A stretch of DNA of 51,609 nt from Clostridia bacterium (GTDB lineage Bacteria; Bacillota; Clostridia; Oscillospirales; Acutalibacteraceae): NCBI GenBank assembly GCA_017433225.1, contig JAFRHS010000054.1, positions 1 to 51,609 on the forward strand, read 5' to 3'. Below the pieces are notes generated by a model. It searched no databases. It was not told where the DNA came from and was given only the letters and a program-made list of their open reading frames with translations. Positions 16,222-23,750 of the stretch are shown here, in pieces (within the stretch, counting starts at the first letter, position 1; each line of letters begins with the position of its first letter). A program made the position numbers and the translations under genes.

Positions 16222-16890
16222 ATGGCTGAATTCCGTGTCATCAACGTCAATGTCGGCGTTTTCGACAAGAACGACCGCGTCGCGGACGCGAACCGTGCAA
16301 AACTGAAAGCTCAGAAGACCTTCATGCTGAACGTCATGGCCTCTCCCGGAGCGGGCAAGACCACGACGCTCCTCGCGACCATCGCCGCCCTGAAGGACAA
16401 ATACAAGATCGGCGTCATGGAGGCCGATATCGACGCGACCGTCGATGCCGAGACCATGGCCAATGCCGGCGTCCGTTCCATCCAGGTCCACACCGGCGGC
16501 GAATGCGCCATGGATGCCGAGATGACCCGCCAGGCACTCGAAGAGTTCCCGACGGAAGACCTCGACCTCCTGTTCCTCGAGAACATCGGCAACCTCGTCT
16601 GCCCGGCAGAGACCGATACCGGAGCCTCGAAGAACATCGAGATCCTCTCGGTCCCGGAAGGGGACGACAAGCCCCTCAAGTACCCGCTCATGTTCGAAGT
16701 CTGTCACGCGGTGCTCATCAACAAGATCGACACCACCGACTATTTCCCCTTCGACTTCGACGCGGTGGAGGAGCGCATCCACCGTCTGAACCCCGACTGC
16801 AAGATCTTCTTCGTGTCCGCACGGACCGGCGAAGGCATGCAGGAGTGGATCGACTGGCTCGACAGCGAAGTCGCTGCCTGGAACGCGTAA
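16222..16890 (+). CDS. HypB paralog with altered metal site, copy 2
   Basis: A 222-residue HypB paralog directly behind copy 1 with AGGAGG before its ATG. The nucleotide-binding features are kept: ASPGAGKTT P-loop, EADIDATVDA and NKID. The metal site reads HTGGECAMDA: Cys95 remains, but the next residue is Ala instead of the nickel/zinc-binding His. The NLVCPAE cysteine is retained. It may have changed metal affinity, heterodimerise with copy 1 (HypB dimerises), or serve another nickel enzyme. A terminator follows at 16925. Confidence 0.85.
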   Translation: MAEFRVINVNVGVFDKNDRVADANRAKLKAQKTFMLNVMASPGAGKTTTLLATIAALKDKYKIGVMEADIDATVDAETMANAGVRSIQVHTGGECAMDAEMTRQALEEFPTEDLDLLFLENIGNLVCPAETDTGASKNIEILSVPEGDDKPLKYPLMFEVCHAVLINKIDTTDYFPFDFDAVEERIHRLNPDCKIFFVSARTGEGMQEWIDWLDSEVAAWNA

Positions 16891-16924
16891 AGCCGATCGA
16901 AAATCCATACAATGATACTAAAAT

Positions 16925-16956
16925 CGACACCGCCCGGCTTGTTGCCAGCGGTGTCG
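16925..16956 (+). terminator. Terminator after hypB pair, overlapping the next promoter
   Basis: A 9-base stem CGACACCGC / GCGGTGTCG with a 14-base loop. The loop contains the -35 hexamer TTGCCA of the GH3 promoter. Confidence 0.65.
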
Positions 16957-16971
16957 CTGTTTCGTTATAAT
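16942..16971 (+). promoter_or_regulatory. Promoter for the GH3 glucosidase gene
   Basis: TTGCCA (16942-16947), 18-base spacer, TATAAT (16966-16971). The -35 lies in the loop of the upstream terminator. Confidence 0.65.
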
Positions 16972-17012
16972 GAAGGCGGAAACACAGCTTCGATCAAAGG
17001 AGGACCATACCC

Positions 17013-19502
17013 ATGAAAGTAAGGACCTATGCACGTACATCGCCCGAGGAAAACCAGCGGGAGCGGGACCACCGCGACCTGGCACGGCGCATTGCCGAAG
17101 AGGGCATCGTGCTCCTGAAAAACGACGGAGCGTTGCCGGCTGCCCCGGGGAACATCGCCCTGTACGGCGCCGGCGTCACCAAGACCATCTTTGGCGGGAC
17201 CGGCAGCGGAGAAGTCAACGCGAGAAAGTATGTCAATGTACTCGAGGGATTCGAGAACGCCGGCTACACCGTGACGACCCGCCCCTGGCTCGACGACTAT
17301 GAAGCAGACTTCGATCAGAAACAGAAACAGTTTTTCCACGATATGCGGACCGGTTTCCTGAAGATCCGCAGCGGTGCCGACGCCAACAACATCCTCGGCG
17401 CCAGCTTCATCTATCCCTCCGGCCGCGCGGTGAGCGAAGCGGATGTCGCGGAGAGCAGGACCGATACCTGTCTCTATGTCATTGCCCGCCAGTCCGGTGA
17501 GGGCTCGGACCGCAAGCCCTCGGAGTTCGTGTTCCTGCCGGAGGAGATCCGTCAGATCGAATTCTGTGCCGCGCACTACGAAAAGACCATCCTCGTCATC
17601 AACGTCGGCGCGTCCATGGACCTGACCGGCGTCGAAGAGATCCCCGGACTGAATGCCATCGTGTTCATGTGCCAGATCGGCGAAGAGAGCGGTACGGCGC
17701 TCGCCAATGTGATCTCCGGCAAAGTGAGCCCCTCCGGACATCTGACCGACACCTGGGTGAAGAGCTATGACCAGGTCCCCTTCGGCGAGACCTTCAGCTT
17801 CATGAGCCCGGAACCCCTCGAACAGAACTATGAAGAGGGGATCTATGTCGGGTACCGGTATTACCAGACCGCCGGCATCGAGCCCCGCTATCCGTTCGGC
17901 TACGGCCTCAGCTACACGACCTTCTCCTTCGACGTGAAGTCCGTGGAGACCTTCCAGTCCTTCGTGACCGCGAAGGTCAGGGTGGAGAACACCGGAGACA
18001 CCTACAGCGGAAAAGCCGTCGTTCAGGCCTACCTGTCCTGCCCGGCCGGGGACCTTCCCAGACCGTATCAGCAGCTCGTCGCCTTTGCCAAGACGCCGGA
18101 ACTCGGCCCCGGGCAGACCGCGGACGTGGAGATGCGCTTCGACCTCCGGGATGAGAGCGCGTTCGATGAAGCCTCCGGCAGCTATGTCCTGGAAGCCGGC
18201 GACTACATCCTTCTCGTGGGCGATTCATCGGCGACTGCCGCTCCGGCGGCCGTTCTCACCCTGCCGGAGACCGTCTCCGTCGAGAACGCGAGACCGATCG
18301 ACCGCGACCGCACCGTCGAAGAGATCCGCCTCGGTGCAAAACGCCCTGCCGTTCCGGAAGGGCTCCCGCATCTGACGCTGAAAACGGGCGACATCCATCA
18401 GATCCGGCACTCGTTCGAACCGGACGGCCAGTGGAATGTCTATAAAGATATCGTCTCGATGATGGATGCGTCCGAACGGGTCGAACTGCTGCTCGGAGCG
18501 GGCATGCACTTCTTCGCGTTCAAGGGCAGCTTCACGGTTCCCGGCAATGCCGCGAACACGAGCTCGAACCTGATGAAGGACCATCAGATCCCCAGCGTCT
18601 CCCTGTCGGACGGCCCCGCCGGCCTGCGCATCCTCGAGGAGTCGGTCCAGTACCGCAGCGGGAAGATCAAGCCCCTCAAGAACGCCATCTCCATCTTCGA
18701 TTACCTTCCGGGCATCGCTTCCAAGGCGCTCCTCGGCAAGCGTTCGCGCGGCACGATCCTCTACCAGTATGCGACGGCGTTCCCGGTGGGGACCGCGGTC
18801 GCCCAGACCTGGAACGCGGACCTGGCAGAGGCATTCGGCGCCGCGGTCTCCGCGGAGATGTCCGAGTACGGCGTCACGTTCTGGCTGGCGCCCGGCATGA
18901 ACATCCACCGCAATCCGCTCTGCGGACGGAACTTCGAATATTACAGTGAAGACCCGATGATGACGGGGTCCATCGCCGCGGCTGTCTGCAAAGGAGTCGC
19001 GTCCCGCCCGGGCAACTATGTGACCATCAAGCACTTCGCGGCCAACAACCAGGAGTTCCAGCGCAACAAGGCTTCGAGCAACGTCTCAGAGCGTGCGTTC
19101 CGTGAGATCTATCTGCGGCCGTTCAAACGCGCCATCCGCGACGGCAGCGCCATGGCCGTCATGACGAGCTACAACCCGGTGAACGGCATTTACAACGTGG
19201 AGAACCGGTCCCTTCTGGAAGATTACCTGAGAGGGGAGTGCGGCTTCGAAGGCATCGTCATGACCGACTGGACCAGCACCGGACCCGGCCTTGCCGATCC
19301 CGTCCAGGCGATCCGCGCCGGCAACGACATGATCATGCCCGGAATGCCCACCGACCGCAGTGCGATCCGCAAGGCGGCCCTCAGCGGAGAACTCGACCCG
19401 AAAGATCTCCGGCGCTGTTCTGCCCGTGTCGTCAGACTTCTGCTCGAAAGTGAGCAGGGAAAAGAGCGGCTGCGTGAATGGAAACTGGACAGAAAGGGCT
19501 GA
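17013..19502 (+). CDS. Domain-permuted GH3 beta-glucosidase
   Basis: An 829-residue glycoside hydrolase family 3 enzyme with its domains in reverse order, as in some rumen Clostridia beta-glucosidases. The alpha/beta sandwich comes first (about 20-260) with likely acid/base Glu163 in SGEGSDR. A fibronectin-III-like domain follows (about 310-400). The TIM barrel is last (about 460-829) with NIHRNPLCGRNFEYYSEDP, IKHFAANNQE and the nucleophile Asp752 in VMTDW. There is no signal peptide, so it is cytoplasmic and would cleave imported beta-glucosides. AAAGGAGG precedes ATG 17013. Monocistronic. Confidence 0.9.
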   Translation: MKVRTYARTSPEENQRERDHRDLARRIAEEGIVLLKNDGALPAAPGNIALYGAGVTKTIFGGTGSGEVNARKYVNVLEGFENAGYTVTTRPWLDDYEADFDQKQKQFFHDMRTGFLKIRSGADANNILGASFIYPSGRAVSEADVAESRTDTCLYVIARQSGEGSDRKPSEFVFLPEEIRQIEFCAAHYEKTILVINVGASMDLTGVEEIPGLNAIVFMCQIGEESGTALANVISGKVSPSGHLTDTWVKSYDQVPFGETFSFMSPEPLEQNYEEGIYVGYRYYQTAGIEPRYPFGYGLSYTTFSFDVKSVETFQSFVTAKVRVENTGDTYSGKAVVQAYLSCPAGDLPRPYQQLVAFAKTPELGPGQTADVEMRFDLRDESAFDEASGSYVLEAGDYILLVGDSSATAAPAAVLTLPETVSVENARPIDRDRTVEEIRLGAKRPAVPEGLPHLTLKTGDIHQIRHSFEPDGQWNVYKDIVSMMDASERVELLLGAGMHFFAFKGSFTVPGNAANTSSNLMKDHQIPSVSLSDGPAGLRILEESVQYRSGKIKPLKNAISIFDYLPGIASKALLGKRSRGTILYQYATAFPVGTAVAQTWNADLAEAFGAAVSAEMSEYGVTFWLAPGMNIHRNPLCGRNFEYYSEDPMMTGSIAAAVCKGVASRPGNYVTIKHFAANNQEFQRNKASSNVSERAFREIYLRPFKRAIRDGSAMAVMTSYNPVNGIYNVENRSLLEDYLRGECGFEGIVMTDWTSTGPGLADPVQAIRAGNDMIMPGMPTDRSAIRKAALSGELDPKDLRRCSARVVRLLLESEQGKERLREWKLDRKG

Positions 19503-19513
19503 ATGGTTTTCGA

Positions 19514-19543
19514 TTGACAAACTATTTTAGCGTGGTATATAGT
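19514..19543 (+). promoter_or_regulatory. Promoter for the OB-fold membrane protein gene
   Basis: Consensus TTGACA (19514-19519), 18-base spacer, TATAGT (19538-19543); a TATATA at 16-base spacing overlaps it. Confidence 0.7.
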
Positions 19544-19607
19544 TAAACCGTAAGCAAAGCGTCTTTTGACGCTTGTATACAGAATTTTGACTTAAGGAGG
19601 TATTTGC

Positions 19608-20180
19608 ATGGCCCAACACACTGGCGGAGCAAAAATGGACAAAGTCGAAAAGAAAATTGAGAAAAAGGCACCCCACGGTGTCACCCATCATGGTCATTCA
19701 GGAGGAGCTAAAATGTCTGAAGTAGAGAAGAAGATCGAAAAAGCAAAACAGCCGAAGAAATCCTTTAAGAATCTCTGGGGTCTGCTCGGAGTCATCATGA
19801 TCGCACTCTCCCTGTGCATCGTCATGGCGTCCTGCACCACCGGTCAGGATATCCCGACTTACACCACCACTCAGCTGGCTCAGAAGTATGAGACCGACGA
19901 TCCGACCGACCTTAAGGACATGAAGATGTATGTTGTCGGCGAGATCTATGAGTCCGAAGACAATCTTCTTTCGAAAGACTATTTCACCCTCGTCCCGATC
20001 GATTCTGACGGCGACGGCTACGGCGTCACCTTCAAGATGATGGACGCTTCCAGAAAAGCCCGCAAGGCTGTCAAGAAAGCGGACATGACCGACGAGATCA
20101 CCGTTCTTGGTACTGTCAAGAAGGTCACCAAGTCCGGCTATGTGTTCGAAGTCGATTCCATCACTGAAATCGTTGACTAA
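19608..20180 (+). CDS. Membrane-anchored OB-fold-like protein with two possible starts
   Basis: A 190-residue protein. The N-terminus holds a duplicated motif, GGAKMDKVEKKIEK and GGAKMSEVEKKIEK, followed by one hydrophobic segment (about 57-78) ending ASC, a weak lipobox. The outer part (about 90-190) resembles the tRNA_anti-like/OB fold: a YVVGEI strand, then GDGYGVTFKM and ITVLGTVKKV. Two starts are possible: ATG 19608 behind AAGGAGG, and ATG 19713 behind AGGAGGAGC, which lies inside the repeated segment. The second gives a shorter signal. Function unknown; such domains occur in secreted envelope proteins. It sits between its own promoter and terminator. Confidence 0.68.
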   Translation: MAQHTGGAKMDKVEKKIEKKAPHGVTHHGHSGGAKMSEVEKKIEKAKQPKKSFKNLWGLLGVIMIALSLCIVMASCTTGQDIPTYTTTQLAQKYETDDPTDLKDMKMYVVGEIYESEDNLLSKDYFTLVPIDSDGDGYGVTFKMMDASRKARKAVKKADMTDEITVLGTVKKVTKSGYVFEVDSITEIVD

Positions 20181-20204
20181 CGTCAAATATCCGAACAAAT
20201 CTCA

Positions 20205-20232
20205 AAACGGAGCCCTGAAAAGGGCTCTGTTT
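20205..20232 (+). terminator. Terminator
   Basis: A 12-base stem (one G-U pair) around GAGCCCT / AGGGCTC with loop GAAA and a run of T, 24 bases after the stop at 20180. Confidence 0.85.
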
Positions 20233-20293
20233 TTTATTTGACGGTTGTCCATATTTGTTCACAGTTCATTAGACTATTGTTGGCTTTTATGGG

Positions 20294-20322
20294 TTGTTTT
20301 TTTAAGGGAAAAGTGCTAATAT
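20294..20322 (+). promoter_or_regulatory. Promoter for the DUF5692-like gene
   Basis: TTGTTT (20294-20299), 17-base spacer, TAATAT (20317-20322). The leader of about 75 bases contains a GGGG-CCCC hairpin (near 20343-20361). Confidence 0.5.
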
Positions 20323-20404
20323 TACTGTGTCATGGAATGGGTAGGGGGAACTCTGCCCCATGCGTATCATATTTCTCATATTTGTATTAGGAGGAAGCAC
20401 AAAC

Positions 20405-21445
20405 ATGTTATTCCAGATTTATGGTGCATTCTCTGCCTACAAGCTGCTTGGCTGGCTCATGGCTTTCCTGGGCCTGATCATCCTCAATGAGATCGGTCGT
20501 CGTACCAAGTTCGGTGGTATCCTTCTTTTCGTGATCCTTCCGCTTGCTCTGACCGTATATTTCATTGCGATCTATGCTGCAGCTGCCAAAGGCGCAGAAT
20601 GGGCACTCACAAACCCGACCTATGTTCACATGAACAGCTGGTTCCATTATGCGAAACTGTATGCTGCTGACATCGGCTGCGTCGGTTTCATTATGTTGAA
20701 GTACAAATGGGGCATCGGTGCCAAAGAGTGGTTCAAACCCTGGCCGTTCCTCATTGTTGCTATCAACATCCTCATCGCTGTCTGCTCTGACTTCGAATCC
20801 GCTATCAAGGGCGCTATGTCCGTTGATGGCTGGTGGCTGTCTTCCGAAGGCGTCTGGCTGTACGGCGGCTGGTGGAACGTCCTTAACGGCATTGCCGGTA
20901 TCATCAACATCTTCTGCATGACCGGTTGGTGGGGCATCTACTCCTCCAAGGGCCGTCAGGATATGCTCTGGCCCGACATGACCTGGATGTTCATCATCGC
21001 TTATGATATCTGGAACTTCGAATACACTTACCTGAACCTTCCGACGCATTCCTGGTATTGCGGTCTTGCTCTTCTTCTTGCTCCGACCTTCGCGGCCGCT
21101 GTCTGGAACAAGGGTGGCTGGATCCAGAACCGTGCTAACACCCTCGCTATCTGGTGCATGTTCGCCCAGATCTTCCCGGCATTCCAGGATTACTCCAAGT
21201 TCTCCGTCCTGCCGAGCGTCTATGGCGACACCTACGATGCAGTCGGTTACATGGATGCAAGCATCCGTCCGATCACCGCTCATCCGCAGGCTCAGGGCGT
21301 CATCGCAGTTGCTTCTATCGTTACCAACGTCGTTGTCTTTGCTTTCATCATCAAGCGCTCCATCGAGCTCAAGAGAAACCCGTACAAGAACGAGATCTGG
21401 ATGGGTACCAAGGACTACGAAGAAGCAATGGCTCGTGCCGAGTAA
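20405..21445 (+). CDS. Multi-pass membrane protein, DUF5692-like
   Basis: A 346-residue integral membrane protein with about nine hydrophobic segments, many Trp and Tyr residues at segment ends, and short loops. The start MLFQIYGAFSAYKLLGWL, NEIGRRTKFGG, and the WPDMTWMFIIAYDIWNFEYTY block resemble the uncharacterised DUF5692 family; this is from memory and unconfirmed. ATG 20405 follows TAGGAGG; an earlier in-frame ATG at 20360 has no site. Codons end in T more often than in the neighbours (many GCT), suggesting high expression or a different origin. Own promoter and terminator. Function unknown. Confidence 0.65.
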   Translation: MLFQIYGAFSAYKLLGWLMAFLGLIILNEIGRRTKFGGILLFVILPLALTVYFIAIYAAAAKGAEWALTNPTYVHMNSWFHYAKLYAADIGCVGFIMLKYKWGIGAKEWFKPWPFLIVAINILIAVCSDFESAIKGAMSVDGWWLSSEGVWLYGGWWNVLNGIAGIINIFCMTGWWGIYSSKGRQDMLWPDMTWMFIIAYDIWNFEYTYLNLPTHSWYCGLALLLAPTFAAAVWNKGGWIQNRANTLAIWCMFAQIFPAFQDYSKFSVLPSVYGDTYDAVGYMDASIRPITAHPQAQGVIAVASIVTNVVVFAFIIKRSIELKRNPYKNEIWMGTKDYEEAMARAE

Positions 21446-21529
21446 TTATTCTTATTTGACCTTATTTGGAAATAAGAGTTTTGAGAGAATCAAAGAAATA
21501 TGATGCGTATCGAATGATATGAATGACTG

Positions 21530-21558
21530 GTGCTCCGGGGTCTCCCCGGAGCACTTTT
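21530..21558 (+). terminator. Terminator after the DUF5692-like gene
   Basis: An 11-base perfect stem GTGCTCCGGGG / CCCCGGAGCAC with loop TCT followed by TTTT. Confidence 0.88.
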
Positions 21559-21578
21559 CATCACAGAAAGGGACCCTT

Positions 21579-22163
21579 ATGGAACAGATCAGTTTTGCCG
21601 GTGTGGACATCGAAGTCCGCCGTTCCCGACGCAGGAGCATCGGGCTCGAAGTGCGTCCGGACGGCTCTGTCATACTGCGGGTCCCGAACCGTCTTCCCAA
21701 ACGGGACGCCCTGGCATTCCTGCAGTCGAAAGAGGCCTGGCTCCGGAAGTGTATCGACCAGGTCGAAGAGAGAGAATCTTTCGCGGAAGCTGCCGGACTC
21801 GAACCGCTGACCGAAGACGAACTGTCGGCCCTGACCAAAGCCGCAAGAGCCTACTTTACGGAAAAGTGTGCCTGGCTTGCGCCTGTGGTGGGTGTCGACT
21901 ACGGACGCATCTCCATCCGCCATCAGAAGACGAGGTGGGGGAGCTGCTCCGCCAAGGGCAACCTCAACTTCAATTGTCTTTTGATGCTGGCGCCCGAAGA
22001 CATTCGGGACTACGTGGTCGTCCACGAACTGTGCCACCGGAAAGAGATGAACCATTCGAACGCGTTCTGGGCCGAGGTGGCCCGGGTCGTGCCGGACTAC
22101 CGGGAAAAAGAGCGCTGGCTCAAAGAACACGGTCCGCTCCTGCAGCGGCGTCTTGGAAACTGA
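21579..22163 (+). CDS. YgjP-like zinc metallopeptidase-fold protein (DUF45)
   Basis: A 194-residue member of the YgjP/DUF45 family. Family blocks are clear: RRSRRRSIGLEVRPDGSV at the N-terminus, TRWGSCSAKGNLNFN, and the metal motif VVHELCH (HExxH-type, with E in the centre) followed by NHSNAFW and VPDYREKERWLKEHG. Members have a metallopeptidase-like zinc site; E. coli YgjP was described as a nucleotide pyrophosphatase, so the activity is open. ATG 21579 has AAAGGGA at normal spacing; an in-frame ATG at 21519 would place the terminator hairpin in coding sequence. Confidence 0.85.
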   Translation: MEQISFAGVDIEVRRSRRRSIGLEVRPDGSVILRVPNRLPKRDALAFLQSKEAWLRKCIDQVEERESFAEAAGLEPLTEDELSALTKAARAYFTEKCAWLAPVVGVDYGRISIRHQKTRWGSCSAKGNLNFNCLLMLAPEDIRDYVVVHELCHRKEMNHSNAFWAEVARVVPDYREKERWLKEHGPLLQRRLGN

Positions 22164-22181
22164 GGCAACGCATGGTATACT
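22153..22181 (+). promoter_or_regulatory. Promoter for the SseB-like gene
   Basis: TTGGAA (22153-22158, overlapping the end of the YgjP gene), 17-base spacer, TATACT (22176-22181). Confidence 0.55.
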
Positions 22182-22205
22182 GACAAAAAAGGAAGGAGCA
22201 TACCT

Positions 22206-22700
22206 ATGGCAGATATGGAACCGAAAAAACTGTCCCGCGAGAAACTGGAGGACGGCAGCGTCCTGCTGCTTTTGAAAGAGCGCTTTCAGGACGACATGAC
22301 CGAAGACAACCTCATTGAACTCATGCAGGTCTTGCGAGACTCGGTCGTCATCCTTCCGATGCAGGTGCTCATGTCCGCGGCGGACGCCGAGCGCATGCGC
22401 CTCTATGAGGAGAACATGAAATTCGTCGCGGAGAACGACATCCAGGTCGTGCCGGCCGTGGCCGAACTCGAAGGGGAGAAGTACATGTTCATCTTCTCTC
22501 AGGCGGAGCAGATCCCGGTCGAGTACTCGGAGAGCGTCACCCTCATGCGCGCCCCCTACGAGAAGGTATATCAGTACTTCATGGAGGACGAGACCCTCTA
22601 CGGTATCGTGCTTGATCCGTTCACCGAAAACCTGGAGCTTCCGGCAGAGATCATCCACGCCATAGCCCGCATGGACTCTCATCTGGAGGACGAGGCGTAG
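22206..22700 (+). CDS. SseB-like protein
   Basis: A 164-residue cytoplasmic protein resembling the SseB N-terminal domain found in many Firmicutes. The signature lies in the second half: KYMFIFSQAEQIP, a MRAPYEKVYQYF helix, then YGIVLDPFTENLELP, matching the usual hydrophobic strand ending in NPF-x-N. It has no signal peptide and no catalytic motif. AAGGAGC precedes the ATG. The role of SseB-like proteins in Gram-positives is unknown; some are linked to signalling. It may be read with the upstream gene but also has its own promoter. Confidence 0.65.
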   Translation: MADMEPKKLSREKLEDGSVLLLLKERFQDDMTEDNLIELMQVLRDSVVILPMQVLMSAADAERMRLYEENMKFVAENDIQVVPAVAELEGEKYMFIFSQAEQIPVEYSESVTLMRAPYEKVYQYFMEDETLYGIVLDPFTENLELPAEIIHAIARMDSHLEDEA

Positions 22701-22721
22701 ATCGCCGCACACAGAACAGAA

Positions 22722-22747
22722 AAGACCGACCCATTCGGGCCGGTCTT
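22722..22747. terminator. Bidirectional terminator
   Basis: Stem AAGACCG.CCC / GGG.CGGTCTT followed by a T tract, between convergent genes ending at 22700 and 22772. Confidence 0.8.
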
Positions 22748-22771
22748 GTTTTTTGTATTCCGTTTGGCGAT

Positions 22772-23557
22772 CTACTGCAGGATCTTCTGTTTGAAAGCTT
22801 TGACGTCGGATGCGGAAAACCCGAGCGCTTCCCGGAAGAACCCTTCCGTTCCGCCGTAGGTCTTCTCGAGGTAGTCGAGCATGTCGGTCAGCATGTACTC
22901 GTTGGCCTGGTACATGTCCCGGAAGGAGTCTGCCGCCTCCTTGTTCATGATGAGGCGGGTGCCGCGGTAGTACCAGTTGTTTCGCTTTTCGAAGGCGTCG
23001 TTCGAGAGCATATAGTCTTCGAGCATGAGGTCTCTCGGCACACCGACGAGGTCCTCGATGAGGGCCGCGATGATCCCGGTGCGGTCCTTGCCCTCGGAAC
23101 AGTGGAACAGGGCGGCTTTTTCACCGGGGACGACGTCTTCCATGAAGAGGCCGAAGATGTTCCGGAGCGCCTCGAGGGAATTTTCTTTCGAGACCATGTT
23201 GAGGTACAGCTGCGCCATCGTCGGCATACGGGTCATCATCTTGCCGATGGTCTCGCCCCGTTTGCGCTCGAAGTTTTCCATGACGTCTTCCCGCAGCTGG
23301 TAATGGCGGTACTCGACGCCGGGGATGGGGGCGTCCGGCTGACGGCTCAGCTCCTTGTCGATGCGAAGGTCGATGTCGTACGCGACTTTATGGTCCCGGA
23401 CCAGCTTCTCGCCGTCCGACGGGACCAGCTGGTAAAGGGACGCGGCCCGCAGGAACGTCTGCGGCCGGATGACTTTGCCGCCCTCCGCCGGGAGACCGCC
23501 GAGGTCCCTCGTGTTGATGAGCTTGGCAAAGGGGATATTTTCAATGCGCTGCGCCAT
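22772..23557 (-). CDS. Tyrosine/lipid phosphatase, PtpB/LipA type
   Basis: A 261-residue atypical protein-tyrosine phosphatase of the family that includes mycobacterial PtpB and Listeria LipA. The active site loop is HCSEGKDRTG, with nucleophile Cys153 and Arg159; the Lys-Asp inside the loop is typical for members that also act on phosphoinositides. The N-terminal NTRDLGGLPAEGG block is the other family marker. There is no signal peptide. AAGGAGG lies before the ATG, and a TATAAT -10 box is at 23593-23588 on this strand. Monocistronic. Confidence 0.85.
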   Translation of the reverse strand: MAQRIENIPFAKLINTRDLGGLPAEGGKVIRPQTFLRAASLYQLVPSDGEKLVRDHKVAYDIDLRIDKELSRQPDAPIPGVEYRHYQLREDVMENFERKRGETIGKMMTRMPTMAQLYLNMVSKENSLEALRNIFGLFMEDVVPGEKAALFHCSEGKDRTGIIAALIEDLVGVPRDLMLEDYMLSNDAFEKRNNWYYRGTRLIMNKEAADSFRDMYQANEYMLTDMLDYLEKTYGGTEGFFREALGFSASDVKAFKQKILQ

Positions 23558-23750
23558 AGTGCGCCTCCTTGAAATCGTGATACAGCCATTATAGCAACTT
23601 TTGCAAAAAAGGGAACAGAAAAATGGTTATGTCTCGGAGAAGCATCATATCTTCCATTGATTTTTATCTTTATGAGTGAGAAAATAATGAGGTAACCACC
23701 GGCGATTTGTGACCTGCGCAGTCCGTACATCGCCGACAGGAGGAACGAAC

